A DNA stretch of 64,000 nt from Myxococcales bacterium (GTDB taxonomy: Bacteria > Myxococcota_A > Polyangia > Haliangiales > Haliangiaceae). The stretch is from positions 224,501 through 288,500 of the forward strand of contig JADJJK010000002.1 in the NCBI GenBank assembly GCA_016706545.1. Direction: 5' to 3'. Shown here in pieces: positions 11,553-24,400 of this stretch. Under the pieces are notes generated by a model. The model saw only the letters and a program-made list of their open reading frames with translations, was not told the DNA's origin and searched no databases. Numbering within the stretch: the stretch's first letter is position 1; each line of letters begins with the position of its first letter. The translations under genes were made by a program, and so were the position numbers.

Positions 11553-13751
11553 GTGACTCAGCTCTCGCGTCGTCGGTTCCTTCAGATCGCCGGGGCCAGC
11601 GCCGGAGCAGTGGCTGCGGCCGCCACCGGTGCGGGCCTGAGCGCCGCGGGGGCGCGCGCCACCTCTGCGCGCGCCAAGGGGCTGCGCACCGTCCCAACCT
11701 ACTGCGATATCTGCTTCTGGAAGTGCAACGCGATCGCCACCGTCGAAAACGGCGTGCTGTGGAAGATCGAGGGCAACCCCGAAGATCCGCTGTCGCGAGG
11801 TCGCTTGTGTCCCCGTGGCACCGGAGGGGTCGGCGCGCACCAAGACCCCGATCGGCTGCGCACCCCGCTGATGCGCACCAAGCTGCGAGGAGAAGACCAG
11901 TGGACCGCGGTCACCTGGGACGAGGCGCTTGGCTACATCGCCGACAAGATGCAGAAGATCAAGGCCAAGTACGGCCCAGAGGCTGTGGCGGGGTTTAGCC
12001 ACGGCATCGGCGGCACGTTCCTCAAGCACACGCTCAAGGCGTACGGCGCGGTCAACCTCGCCGCCCCGTCCTTCGCGCAGTGCCGCGGCCCGCGCGACGT
12101 CGGCTTCGAGCTGACCTTCGGCGAGGGAGTTGGCTCCCCCGAGCGGACCGACATCGCCAACGCGCGCTGCCTCGTGCTCATCGGCTCGCACCTGGGCGAG
12201 AACATGCACAACACCCAGGTGCAGGAGTTCGCCGAGGCGGTCGGCAACGGCGCCAGCATCATCGTCGTCGATCCGAGGTTCTCCATCGCGGCCTCGAAGG
12301 CCAAGTACTACCTGCCGGCCCGGCCAGGCACGGACCTCGCGCTGCTCCTGGCGTGGATGAACGTGATCGTCACCGAGGGCCTCTACGACCGAGACTACGT
12401 CGCGCAGCACGGGTTTGGCTTTGACGCGTTCGTCGCGGAGCTGGCGCAATGGACGCCGGAGCGGGCGTTCCCGGAGACCGGCATCGAGCCGGAGGTGATC
12501 CGCGCCACCGCGCGTGAGATGGCGCTGCACCGGCCAGCCACGCTGGTCCACCCTGGCCGCCACGCCTCGTGGTACGGCGACGACGCGCAGCGCAGCCGCG
12601 CCATCGCGCTGCTCAACGCGCTGCTGGGGAGCTGGGGCCGAAAAGGCGGCTTCTACCAGCCAGCGAGCATGGAGGTACCGGGATATCCGTACCCGCCGTA
12701 TCCCAAGTCGGCCAAGGGCAAGGTCGACAATCCCGCCAAGAAGTACCCGTTCGCCAGCGAGGCGCTCACCACCGGCATCCGCGACGCCACGATCAGCGGC
12801 AAGCCGTACCCGATCAAAGGCTGGTTCGTCTACGCGACGAACCTGCTCCAGGCGCTCCCGGATCAGGCGGCCACGCTGGCGGCGATCCAGAACCTCGATC
12901 TCCTGGTCGTGGTCGATGTCGTCGGCAGCGAGACCGCCGGCTGGGCCGACGTCGTGCTGCCCGAGAGCACGTACCTCGAGCGCTACGACGACCTCAACGT
13001 CGAGCTGTTTCGCGAGCCCTTCGTCGCGCTGCGCCAGCCGGTCGTCGACTCGCCGCATGACCAGAAGCCAAACTGGTGGATCGCCCGCGAGCTGGCGATA
13101 AAGCTCGGCCTCAAGGACTACTACCCCTGGAAGACGATCGAGGACTACCTCGATCACCGCCTGCGAGGCGCGGGGCTCAGCCTCGAGCAGCTCCAGCGCC
13201 AGGGCCTGGTGCGCGGCGCCAAGCAGCCACTCTACTACGAGGACGGGGTCGTCCCGCAGTTCGCCACGCCATCGCAGAAGATCGAGTTCTACTCGGTCCA
13301 GCTCAAGGACGCCGGCTTCGATCCGGTGCCCAGGTACACCCGCCCCGATCCCGGTCCGCCGGGTTCGTTCCGGCTGCTCTTTGGCCGCTCGCCGGTCCAC
13401 TCCTTCAGCCGCACCCAGACCAACCCTGTGCTCGCGCAAGCGATGGGCGAGAACGAGCTCTGGCTCAACGCCGCCGTGGCGGAGCGCATGGGGCTAGCCG
13501 GCCGACGGGTCTGGCTGCGCAACCAGGACGGGGTGCGCAGCGACTTCAGCATCAAGGTCCGCGCCACCGAGGCGATCCGCCCCGACTGCGTCTACATGGT
13601 CCACGGCTTTGGCCACACCTCGAAGCTCCTCCCCACCGCCCGTGGGCGCGGCGCCAACGACGCCCAGCTCGTGACCCGCTACGTCACCGATCCCCTGATG
13701 GGTGGGACCGGGATGAACGTCAACTTCGTCACCCTCGAGCAGGAGGGTTGA
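11553..13751 (+). CDS. Polysulfide/thiosulfate reductase molybdopterin subunit (PsrA/PhsA family)
   Basis: This 732-residue protein begins at a GTG with AAGGAG seven bases upstream. It has a twin-arginine signal (SRRRFLQIAG) for folded export to the periplasm. A [4Fe-4S] motif follows (Cys 51, 54, 58 and 86). The candidate molybdenum ligand is Cys 177 in SFAQCRGPRD, as in PsrA/PhsA rather than the Ser or Asp ligands of DMSO or nitrate reductases. The length fits the family. It should reduce polysulfide, thiosulfate or another sulfur compound with bis-MGD, taking electrons through the Fe-S and membrane subunits encoded immediately downstream. The YeeE/YedE and rhodanese-like genes in the same run support a sulfur substrate; the exact one cannot be read from sequence. 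Confidence 0.88.
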   Translation: MTQLSRRRFLQIAGASAGAVAAAATGAGLSAAGARATSARAKGLRTVPTYCDICFWKCNAIATVENGVLWKIEGNPEDPLSRGRLCPRGTGGVGAHQDPDRLRTPLMRTKLRGEDQWTAVTWDEALGYIADKMQKIKAKYGPEAVAGFSHGIGGTFLKHTLKAYGAVNLAAPSFAQCRGPRDVGFELTFGEGVGSPERTDIANARCLVLIGSHLGENMHNTQVQEFAEAVGNGASIIVVDPRFSIAASKAKYYLPARPGTDLALLLAWMNVIVTEGLYDRDYVAQHGFGFDAFVAELAQWTPERAFPETGIEPEVIRATAREMALHRPATLVHPGRHASWYGDDAQRSRAIALLNALLGSWGRKGGFYQPASMEVPGYPYPPYPKSAKGKVDNPAKKYPFASEALTTGIRDATISGKPYPIKGWFVYATNLLQALPDQAATLAAIQNLDLLVVVDVVGSETAGWADVVLPESTYLERYDDLNVELFREPFVALRQPVVDSPHDQKPNWWIARELAIKLGLKDYYPWKTIEDYLDHRLRGAGLSLEQLQRQGLVRGAKQPLYYEDGVVPQFATPSQKIEFYSVQLKDAGFDPVPRYTRPDPGPPGSFRLLFGRSPVHSFSRTQTNPVLAQAMGENELWLNAAVAERMGLAGRRVWLRNQDGVRSDFSIKVRATEAIRPDCVYMVHGFGHTSKLLPTARGRGANDAQLVTRYVTDPLMGGTGMNVNFVTLEQEG

Positions 13752-13754
13752 GTC

Positions 13755-14294
13755 ATGGCTCGTCTGGGAATGGTCATCGACACCAAGCGCTGCGTCGGCT
13801 GCCAGGACTGCGTGGTCGCGTGCAAGACGGAGAACCGGACGCCGGAGGGGATGAACCGCGACTGGATCACCTACGCGACGACGGGCAAGTTCCCGAAGCT
13901 GTCGCTCAAGATCCAGAGCGAACGCTGTAACCACTGCGATGACCCGCCGTGCGTGAGCTGCTGCCCGACCGGCGCCAGCCACGTCCACGACTGGGGCGGC
14001 GTCGTGCTCGTCACCAAGGACGAGTGCATCGGCTGCAAGGCGTGCGTCGCGTCATGCCCCTACGACGCGCGCTACATCCACCCCGATGGATACGCTGACA
14101 AGTGTACGTTCTGCATCCATCGCGTCGAGCAAGGCAAGGACCCGGCGTGCGTCTCGGTGTGCCCGACGCACTGCATGTACTTTGGCGATCTCGATGATCC
14201 GGAGTCCGAGGTCAGCCGGTTGCTGGCGTCGCGGCGCCACTATTCCATCCTCCCCGAGGCTGGCACCAAGCCTCGCATCTTCTATCTGGAGTAG
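13755..14294 (+). CDS. Four-cluster ferredoxin subunit of the sulfur reductase (PsrB/PhsB-like)
   Basis: This 179-residue protein starts three bases after the Mo-subunit stop. It has the four Cys-rich clusters of the DmsB/PsrB/NrfC group: CVGCQDCVVAC, CNHCDDPPCVSCC, CIGCKACVASC and a split cluster CTFC...CVSVCPTHC. It should bind four [4Fe-4S] centres and pass electrons between the membrane quinol-oxidising subunit and the molybdenum subunit. It lacks its own signal peptide, as expected for a protein carried through the Tat system by the catalytic subunit. Nothing in it is truncated or unusual. Confidence 0.9.
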   Translation: MARLGMVIDTKRCVGCQDCVVACKTENRTPEGMNRDWITYATTGKFPKLSLKIQSERCNHCDDPPCVSCCPTGASHVHDWGGVVLVTKDECIGCKACVASCPYDARYIHPDGYADKCTFCIHRVEQGKDPACVSVCPTHCMYFGDLDDPESEVSRLLASRRHYSILPEAGTKPRIFYLE

Positions 14295-14297
14295 ACG

Positions 14298-15257
14298 ATG
14301 ACGCCTCGAGAGTTCGTTTCGACCGCGCACAGCCCCCTCACGGATGGGCACCTGCACGCCTGGGGATGGGAGATCCCCGTCTACTTGTTCCTCGGAGGGC
14401 TGACCGCCGGGATCCTGGTGCTCTCTGGCCACGCGCTGTGGAGTGGCCGGCGAAACCGCGGCGCGGCGCCCAGCTTCGCGCTCGCCTCGAGCGGCCTGCA
14501 CCTCATCGGCCTGGGCACGATCTCGCTGGGCATGCTGGCCCTCTTCCTCGACCTGACGCACAAGCCGTTCGTGTGGCGGCTGTACCTGACGTTCAAGCCG
14601 CTGTCGCCGATGTCGTGGGGCGCCTGGATCTTGCTGATCGTCTACCCGGTGCTCATGCTGGGCGTGCTGCTCGATCCGCCGCGCTGGCTACGCGACCGGT
14701 TCCCCACCGCCACCCAGCGCTTCCTCTCGTTCGCCGATCGCGGCGCCATCCGCCGCAAGATCGGCATGGCCGCGGTCGCCAGCGGCGTCGCGCTCGGCAT
14801 CTACACCGGGGTGCTGCTGTCTGCGCTCGGCGCCCGGCCGCTGTGGTCCAGCTCGCTGCTCGGCCCGCTGTTTCTGGTCTCCGGCGTCTCGACCGGCGCC
14901 GCGCTAGCGCACTGGCTCTCGCCCGACGCCGCCGAAAGCGACCAGCTCCTGCAGCTCGACAACGCCCTGCTCTCGATCGAGCTCGGCCTGCTGGCGCTGC
15001 TGCTGATCGGCTTCTCGTCGTCGAACGAGGCGCAGGTCGCCGCGGCGCGGCTGCTGCTCGGCGGCCCGTACACCGCGGTGTTCTGGGTGGGGGTGGTGTT
15101 GCTCGGCTTGCTCGTGCCGCTCACGCTGCAGCTGCTCATCGTGACCCGGCGCATCGCGCACACCGCAGTGGCGCCCTTGCTCGTGCTCTCCGGCGGGCTG
15201 ATCTTGCGGTTCATCTTCGTCTTCGCCGGACAGGCGAGCCACTGGGCGCCGCCGTGA
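14298..15257 (+). CDS. NrfD/PsrC-type membrane quinol subunit
   Basis: The 319-residue protein is almost entirely hydrophobic, with eight or more predicted helices. It starts with a short N-terminal segment containing HAWGWEIPVYLFLGG, typical of PsrC/NrfD proteins. This family oxidises menaquinol in the membrane and anchors the PsrA and PsrB subunits on the periplasmic side. Position directly after the ferredoxin gene, with three bases between them, completes a standard psrABC-type operon. Confidence 0.88.
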   Translation: MTPREFVSTAHSPLTDGHLHAWGWEIPVYLFLGGLTAGILVLSGHALWSGRRNRGAAPSFALASSGLHLIGLGTISLGMLALFLDLTHKPFVWRLYLTFKPLSPMSWGAWILLIVYPVLMLGVLLDPPRWLRDRFPTATQRFLSFADRGAIRRKIGMAAVASGVALGIYTGVLLSALGARPLWSSSLLGPLFLVSGVSTGAALAHWLSPDAAESDQLLQLDNALLSIELGLLALLLIGFSSSNEAQVAAARLLLGGPYTAVFWVGVVLLGLLVPLTLQLLIVTRRIAHTAVAPLLVLSGGLILRFIFVFAGQASHWAPP

Positions 15258-15268
15258 AAGGACATGCC

Positions 15269-15802
15269 ATGGAGTCGAACGTGCATGGGAGGGCGGCCCC
15301 TTCCCCGTACCTGAACCCTTATCTCGCGGGCATCGGGCTCGGGCTCGTCCTGCTCGCCGCGTTCGTGCTGGTCGGGCGAGGGCTCGGCGCGTCCGGCGCG
15401 TTCAACTCGCTGATCGCCTGGCTGGTGTCGAGCGCGGCGCCGGACTACGCCCACTCCAATAGCTTTCTCTCCGGCTACCTCGACGACACGCACCCGCTCA
15501 AGTCGTGGCTGGTGTTCGAGGTGCTCGGCGTCATGGTCGGCGCGCTGCTCTCGGGGCTGCTCGCGCACCGGGTCGGCGCCTCGGTCGAGCGCGGCCCGCG
15601 GATCTCGGTCGCTGGCCGCCTCGCCCTGGCCTTCGCGGGTGGCATGGTGATGGCGTTTGGCGCGGCGCTGGCGCGCGGCTGCACCAGCGGCCAAGGGCTC
15701 AGCGGCGGCGCGCTGCTCAACCTCGGTAGCTGGATCTTCATGCTCAGCGTCTTCGGCGGCGGGTACGCCGTCGCCTGGATCGTCAGGAGGCAATGGCGAT
15801 GA
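15269..15802 (+). CDS. YeeE/YedE family sulfur transporter, first half
   Basis: The ATG at 15269 is preceded by AAAGGA, and the 177-residue product has about five hydrophobic helices. The signature region GCTSGQGLSGGALLN contains the conserved Cys of YeeE/YedE proteins, which take up thiosulfate-like sulfur compounds through Cys relays. Many members are single proteins with two such halves; here they are split into two overlapping genes. The stop overlaps the next ATG (ATGA at 15799). The neighbours indicate supply of sulfur substrate to, or removal of product from, the periplasmic reductase. Confidence 0.85.
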   Translation: MESNVHGRAAPSPYLNPYLAGIGLGLVLLAAFVLVGRGLGASGAFNSLIAWLVSSAAPDYAHSNSFLSGYLDDTHPLKSWLVFEVLGVMVGALLSGLLAHRVGASVERGPRISVAGRLALAFAGGMVMAFGAALARGCTSGQGLSGGALLNLGSWIFMLSVFGGGYAVAWIVRRQWR

Positions 15803-16404
15803 CCGCACCTCTGTACAAGCTCGGGTTCTTCGGTGACGAGGTCAGCCTCATCATCGCCTTCTTGCTCGGCATCGGCTTCGGGTTCTTCCTCGAGCGCGCC
15901 GGGTTCGGCAGCGCCAAGAAGCTGACGGCCCAGTTCTACTTCCGAGACATGGCGGTCTTCAAGGTCATGTTCTCGGCGATCGTGACCGCGTTGCTCGGCG
16001 TGACCTACCTGTCCTGGATCGGGTTCCTCGATCTGTCGCTCGTGTACCTGGTGCCGACCTACTGGGTCCCCCAGCTCATCGGCGGCCTGCTGCTCGGCGT
16101 CGGCTTCGTGATCGGCGGATACTGCCCGGGCACCTCGATCGCCTCGGCCTCCACCGGCCGGATCGACGGCTTGATCTACGCCCTGGGGTTCACCGCCGGG
16201 ACGCTCGCCTTCGCCGTCAGCTCGCCGCTATTCGCCGGATGGTTCGAAGCAGGCGCGCTCGGCCAGACCACCCTGCCCGAGTCGCTCGGGATCTCGCACG
16301 GCGTGCTGGTGCTCGGCGTCGTGGTCATCGCGGTCGCTGGCTTCGGCGCCGCGACGTGGGTCGAGAAGAGGTTCGCCGCGCGCGACGCGGTCGCCACCAA
16401 GTGA
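15799..16404 (+). CDS. YeeE/YedE family sulfur transporter, second half
   Basis: I choose the ATG at 15799 (MTAPLYKLGF) over the one at 15793. AGGAGG at 15785-15790 is eight bases from the former and only two from the latter, and the former makes an ATGA overlap with the upstream gene. The protein has 201 residues and five or more helices. It carries the second conserved Cys motif, GYCPGTSIASASTGR. Together with the upstream protein it probably forms the two-half channel seen in single-chain YeeE proteins. Confidence 0.87.
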   Translation: MTAPLYKLGFFGDEVSLIIAFLLGIGFGFFLERAGFGSAKKLTAQFYFRDMAVFKVMFSAIVTALLGVTYLSWIGFLDLSLVYLVPTYWVPQLIGGLLLGVGFVIGGYCPGTSIASASTGRIDGLIYALGFTAGTLAFAVSSPLFAGWFEAGALGQTTLPESLGISHGVLVLGVVVIAVAGFGAATWVEKRFAARDAVATK

Positions 16405-16414
16405 AGGAGCCGCC

Positions 16415-17128
16415 ATGACCTGGACTGCCAGCCTGACCCTCAACCACAAGCTCGGCCTGTTGGCGCTGGGGCTCGGCGTGCTCGCCCCGCTGGCCACGGT
16501 CAAGCACGACCGCACCGTCACCATGCATGCCAAGGAGCTGCTCACCCGCGTCGACCGGCAGGAGGACCACGTCACCCCCGCGGAGCTGGCGACCTGGATC
16601 ATCGAGGGCCGCACCGACTACCGGTTGATCGATATCCGCGACGCCGCGGCCTACGCCGCCTACCACATCCCGACCGCCGAGCACCTGCCGCTCGCCGAGC
16701 TCACGGATGGCGCGCTTGGGCGCACCGACAAGATCATACTCTACGGCGACGGCGGCATCCACGCCGCGCAGGGCTGGATGGTGCTCAGCGGCATGGGCTA
16801 CCGCCACGCCTATTCGCTGCTGGAGGGGCTCGACGCATGGAAGGAGGACGTGATGTTCCCGACCGCGCCGGCCAACGCCTCCGCAGCCGAGCTGGCGCGC
16901 TTCGAGCGCACCGCGCAGGTCGCCAGGTTCTTTGGCGGCCAGGCCCGCGTCGCCGCGGCCCCTGGCGCCGCGGCGGCGGCCCCCGGAGTCGCGCCACCAG
17001 CCCCCGACGCGGCCCCGCCGCCGCCGATGCCGATGCCGCCTGCGCTGGCCCCGGCGCTGCCCGGCCGCTCCGGCGCGGCCCCGGCCCCGGCCCCGGCCCC
17101 GGCAAAGAAAAAGCGCGAGGGGTGTTGA
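16415..17128 (+). CDS. Membrane-anchored rhodanese-like protein lacking the canonical active-site Cys
   Basis: The 237-residue protein has one N-terminal hydrophobic helix (about residues 12-28), then a rhodanese fold with LIDIRDAAAYAAYHIPTAEH and a C-terminal SGMGYRHAYSLLEGLDAWK. The active loop, normally starting with Cys, reads YGDGGIHA (residues 110-117), so the persulfide-forming Cys appears to be replaced. An Ala/Pro-rich linker leads to a very basic tail ending KKKREGC, which supplies the only obvious terminal Cys. It closes the sulfur-reductase operon, so a sulfur-carrier or scaffold role is likely. The terminal Cys might replace the missing catalytic one, which is inference. Confidence 0.75.
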   Translation: MTWTASLTLNHKLGLLALGLGVLAPLATVKHDRTVTMHAKELLTRVDRQEDHVTPAELATWIIEGRTDYRLIDIRDAAAYAAYHIPTAEHLPLAELTDGALGRTDKIILYGDGGIHAAQGWMVLSGMGYRHAYSLLEGLDAWKEDVMFPTAPANASAAELARFERTAQVARFFGGQARVAAAPGAAAAAPGVAPPAPDAAPPPPMPMPPALAPALPGRSGAAPAPAPAPAKKKREGC

Positions 17129-17150
17129 GCCGCCGCCCCAGAGCGCACGC

Positions 17151-17233
17151 CGGCTCGTCAGGCACGACCGAGCGGCAGCTCGTCAGCGCACGACCGAGCG
17201 GCAGCTCGTCAGGCACGACCGAGCGGCAGCTCG

Positions 17234-17236
<3 letters not shown>
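17151..17236. repeat. 25/26-bp tandem repeats carrying the stop codon of the radical SAM gene
   Basis: Three near-identical copies and a partial one of a 25-26 base unit fill the tail-to-tail gap between the rhodanese and radical SAM genes. On the minus strand each unit begins with TGACGAGC, and the first TGA is the stop codon of the radical SAM gene (17234-17236). Further TGA triplets fall at 17209, 17183 and 17158. The CGAGC-GGCA-GCTCG core of each unit can form a small hairpin, so the array could also act as a terminator. Confidence 0.75.
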
Positions 17237-20392
<3,156 letters not shown>

Positions 20393-20584
20393 GGGGCGGT
20401 GGACGCTACCGCACGCCCTGGCGCTCGGCTATCGCAAAGCGTGGGCTTGGCGCCGCCGCGGCGCGAGCATGCGTCCGGAGGCGTGGCCCAACCGTGATGC
20501 CAGGAGTGGGCGCCGGACAGCCCACGCGCCTGGCGCCTGGCGCCGAGGTTGCGCGGCTGGCCAAACGGTGTAACTTGCCGGTCC

Positions 20585-21265
20585 ATGCAAGCCAAGCTGC
20601 TCGCCCTCGCCGCGCTCTCGGTCCCCGCGCTCTCGGCGTGCTCGAAAGAGACCAAGCCCGCCCCGGAGCCAACCCCTGCCGTGGTGCAAGGCGCCACCGC
20701 CGCCGCTGAAGATCCGGCCAACTTGCCCGCTGCGGGCACCGCGCCTGCGGCCACCACCGTCACCGGGAACCAGGAGATCTCCGCCATGTGGAATGCGTCC
20801 ATCAAGACCCTGCAAGGCCAGCCCACCACCCTCGCCGCCTTCCAGGGCAAGGCGCTGCTGGTCGTCAACGTGGCCTCCAAGTGCGGCCTGACCCCGCAGT
20901 ACTCCACGCTCGAGGCGCTGCAGAAGAAGTACGCCGCCAAGGGCTTCACCGTCGTCGGCTTCCCGTGCAACCAGTTCGCTGGTCAGGAGCCGGGCACCGC
21001 CAAGGACATCGAGACCTTCTGCTCCACCACGTATGGCGTGACCTTCCCGATGATGGAGAAGGTGGAGGTCAACGGCCAGGGCCGGCACGAGATCTACAAG
21101 GCGCTCACGCCGATCGCGGACGCCAGCGGCCACGCCGGCGACATCCGCTGGAACTTCGAGAAGTTCGTCATCAGCGCCGACGGCAAGAAGATCACGCGCT
21201 TCTCGCCCAAGACCACGCCGGACGATCCGTCGGTGATCGCCGCCATCGAAGCCTCGCTGCCCTGA
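20585..21265 (+). CDS. Glutathione peroxidase-family lipoprotein
   Basis: The ATG at 20585 gives a 226-residue protein with a lipoprotein signal (lipobox LSAC) and a short Ala/Pro-rich spacer. The glutathione peroxidase fold follows. Its peroxidatic residue is Cys rather than selenocysteine in VASKCGLT, and the other tetrad motifs are FPCNQFAGQEPG and WNFEKF. It should reduce hydroperoxides, probably with thioredoxin-like partners, in the cell envelope. The gene is divergent from the radical SAM gene across a 192-base gap and convergent with rnr. Periplasmic lipidated members are less common than cytoplasmic ones. Confidence 0.88.
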   Translation: MQAKLLALAALSVPALSACSKETKPAPEPTPAVVQGATAAAEDPANLPAAGTAPAATTVTGNQEISAMWNASIKTLQGQPTTLAAFQGKALLVVNVASKCGLTPQYSTLEALQKKYAAKGFTVVGFPCNQFAGQEPGTAKDIETFCSTTYGVTFPMMEKVEVNGQGRHEIYKALTPIADASGHAGDIRWNFEKFVISADGKKITRFSPKTTPDDPSVIAAIEASLP

Positions 21266-21309
21266 CACCGGGCGCGACCAGGACCGCGACCGCGGCGGGC
21301 GCTTCGCGC

Positions 21310-24300
21310 CTACCGCTTGCGCTTGGGCTTGCCCGGCCGCTTGCTCTTGCTCGGCCCCTTGCCCTTGCGTCCCCGCGGCGCGTCGTCGTCGCCAAAGCGT
21401 GGGTCCCTGGGTGAGCCGCGCGGACACGCCTAGCCGCAACCGACCGCCGGCCTTGGCGCGGCCTTGCGCTCCCTCCACCGCCTTGGTCACCGCGTGCCCG
21501 GCCCGCCGCTTCGCGGCGAGCCCCGCCGGAGCCGGCGCTGGACGTTCGGGGTGGGCGCCTCGCGCCGCGCCGCGCTCGCCGCGCGGCCCCGGCCCGCCTG
21601 GCCCGCCGCGCCCGCCCCTTCCACTGTCGCCGCGCTCGCCGCTCGCGCCGCGTGGCCCGCTCGCGCCGGCGGCCGCCCGCGGTCGCGGCGCTGGCTTGGC
21701 GCGCGCCTCCGCCAGTTCGGTCGCGCTGGCGATGCGTTGCTGCGCCACCGACAAGAGCCCGAGATCGATCCGGCGCCGCAGCACCGAGACATCGCGGATC
21801 TCGACGGTCACCGAGTCGCCCAGGCAGAGCTGGATGCCGGTGCGCTGGCCGGTCAACCGCAGGTGGACCTCGTCGAACACGAACGGCTCGCTGGCCAGGC
21901 TGTCGATGCGGATGAGCCCCTCGACGAAGGGCTCTTCGATCTCGACGAACACGCCGAAGCTGGTCACCGCCGACACCACGCCCTGATATCGCTCGCCGAC
22001 CTGCTCGCGCATCATGTACGCGCGGTACATCGAGACCGCCTCGCGCTCCGCTTCCATGGCGCGCCGCTCATGCAAGCTGGAGGCTGCCGCCAGCTCGCTG
22101 AGCTTGTCGGCCTCGGGCGGGGCCTTGTGATAGCCGCCTCCGGACGCCTGCCCTTCCTTGTGCAGGTAGTGCTTGAGCAGGCGATGCACCAGCAGGTCCG
22201 GATAGCGTCGGATCGGCGAGGTGAAGTGGAGATAGTCTCCGGAGGCGAGGCCGAAGTGGCCAATGGGCACCGTGTCCCACACCGCCTGCGTGAGCGTGCG
22301 CAGGACCAGGAACGACAGCGCGCGCGCCGCCGGGTGGACCGCCAGTTCGTCGAGCACGCGCTTCATCCCCAGCGGCGTGCCCAGCTCCTCGGTGGAGGTG
22401 GCGATGTTGTAGGCCGACAGCAGCTCGGCCAGGATCCGCCGGCGCTCCTCCTTGGGCGGCGCGTGGACGCGCCACACCGTGGTGGCGGCGCGCTGGCGAA
22501 AGTACCGCCCCACCGCCTCGTTGGCGGCGATCATGAACTCCTCCACCAGCTCGTAGGCGCTCTTGACCGCGGCGTCGCCCTTGGCGCGCACCACGTCGCG
22601 CACCAGGCGGGCGTCATCGGCGTCCAGGATCACCTTGGGCTCGCCGATCTCCAGCTCCAGCGCGCCGCGGGCCCGTCGCCGCGCCCGCATCTGGACCGAC
22701 AGCGCCGCCAGGCGATGCAGCTCCGCCGCCCATGGCCGGTAGGCCTCGCGCCGACCGCGAAAGTCGCCGCCCAGCGCCGCCGCCACGCCGGGATAGTCCA
22801 GGCGCGCGTGGGAGCGGATCACCGCTGCGGCGAGCCCCGCCTCGACGATGCCGCCGTCGCGGTCGAAGTCCAGCCGAACCACCATGGCGCAGCGATCCAC
22901 GTCCGGGTTGAGCGAGCAGATGCCGGCCGACAGCTCGATCGGCAGCATCGAGATCACGCGATCTGGCAGGTACACCGAGACGCCGCGCAGCTCGGCCTCG
23001 CGGTCGAGGGCGTCGCCCCAGCGCACGTAGTGCGCCACGTCCGCGACCGCCACCCAGACCCGCGGGCCGCCCTGTGGACCATCTTCCACGCACAGCGCGT
23101 CATCGAAGTCTCGCGCGGTCTCCGGATCGATGGTGCAGAACCGACGCGAGCGCAGATCGATGCGGTCCGCGAGGTCTGCTGGGCCCAGCGTCTGCGGCGT
23201 GCTCGCCGCCTGGTGCAGCACCGCCTCGGGGAACTCCAGCGGGATCGACGACACCGCCAGGATCTTCTCGATCTCGGTGCGCGGATCTTCCGGATCCCCC
23301 AGCACCTTGAGCACCCGCCCGGCCATCGTCATCTGGGTCAGCGTCGGGTACTGCGTGATCTCCACGACCACCGCCTGCCCCTCCTTGCCCAGCTCCACGC
23401 CGTCGAGCGCCACCCGGCCGTAGTCGGTGGCGATGCGCGGATCATCTGGCTCGAGGTACATCCGCACCGAGCCGGCGCGGCGCAAGATGCCGGTGAGGCG
23501 CGCCCGACCGCGGGCCAGCACGGTCTCCACCCGGCCCTCGATGCCCTTGACGCCCGTCCACGTCGCCACCAGCACCTTGTCGCCGTCGAGCGACAGGCCG
23601 CGGTACTTGGCCGGCACGAACACGGTCTCGCCGCCGTCGGTGGCGACGAAGCCGTAGCCGGCGGGGTGGATGGTGATGCGACCGCTGACCTGGCCGTCGG
23701 TGCGCGGCAGCGGGATCGCCACTGGCGCTGCCAGGGCGACGGCAGGCGCAGCCACCGCGACGCCGGTGTCCGCCGGGACGCCCGACGCGGCGAAGCTCGG
23801 CGCCGCGAAGCTCGGCGCCGCGGGGCTGGCGCTCTTGGCCGTCGCGCGCGCGGGCGGCTCAGGCGTCATGTCGGGGACGGTCCAGCCTGGCTCCGCGGCC
23901 TTGGGCGCTGCGGAAGGGCCGCGCAGGCCACGCGGGCCGCGCGGACCGCGCGCGCCCTCGGCGCTACGCGCTGGCGACGACCCCGCGGCGACGCGCGGCG
24001 CCAGCCGCACCGCAGGGCGATCCGCCGCCAGCGGCACCGGCTTGCGCCCGGGCCGCTTGGCCACGGTCGCGTCGGACTGGTCGGCGGCAGCGCCGGCCTC
24101 GCTGGCCCGGCCGCGCTCGGCCCGCGCCGCGCCACGTCGGCCCAAGGCCGCGGGCTTGCCGTGCGGATCTGCGTTGCGCCCGCTGGGCGCCAGCGCGAAC
24201 GCCCCGCCCGGCAGCACGTGCAACACGCCCTCTTCTCCCAGCGTCACCAGGAGCGCGCGAAGCTCGGAGATCTCGTGCTTGCGCAACCCCAGCTCGTCGG

Positions 24301-24382
24301 CCAGCGCCGTCAACTTGATGCCAGGGGTGACCTGGCGCGTCAGGGCATCGAGGATGTCCTGGCGCTGCAATGAACCTTTCAT
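21310..24382 (-). CDS. rnr: Ribonuclease R, with an apparent frameshift near the 3' end (about 21406)
   Basis: The product starts with a winged-helix HTH_12 domain (residues about 1-65). A long Ala/Pro/Arg-rich linker and a cold-shock-like OB domain follow. The RNB exonuclease core has the metal-binding string DPETARDFDDA, and an S1 domain begins GERYQGVVSAVTSFGVFVEI. The main frame runs past the end of the gene into sequence antisense to the peroxidase. Removing one base from CCC at 21405-21407 moves it into a frame ending GKPKRKR-stop at 21310. That gives the usual basic Lys/Arg-rich C-terminus and about 1023 residues. I therefore place the true end at 21310. The enzyme degrades structured RNA 3' to 5'. 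Confidence 0.85.
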
Positions 24383-24400
24383 GTCTCTCTCTTTTCTTCT

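Noticed and set aside
20429..21309. C-terminal extension of RNase R into the peroxidase gene
   Set aside because: The sequence there is antisense to a well-supported glutathione peroxidase, and a one-base shift gives a natural basic C-terminus and stop at 21310.
21464..24373. 969-codon plus-strand frame opposite rnr
   Set aside because: RNase R motifs on the minus strand explain the region; the plus frame has no recognisable domain.
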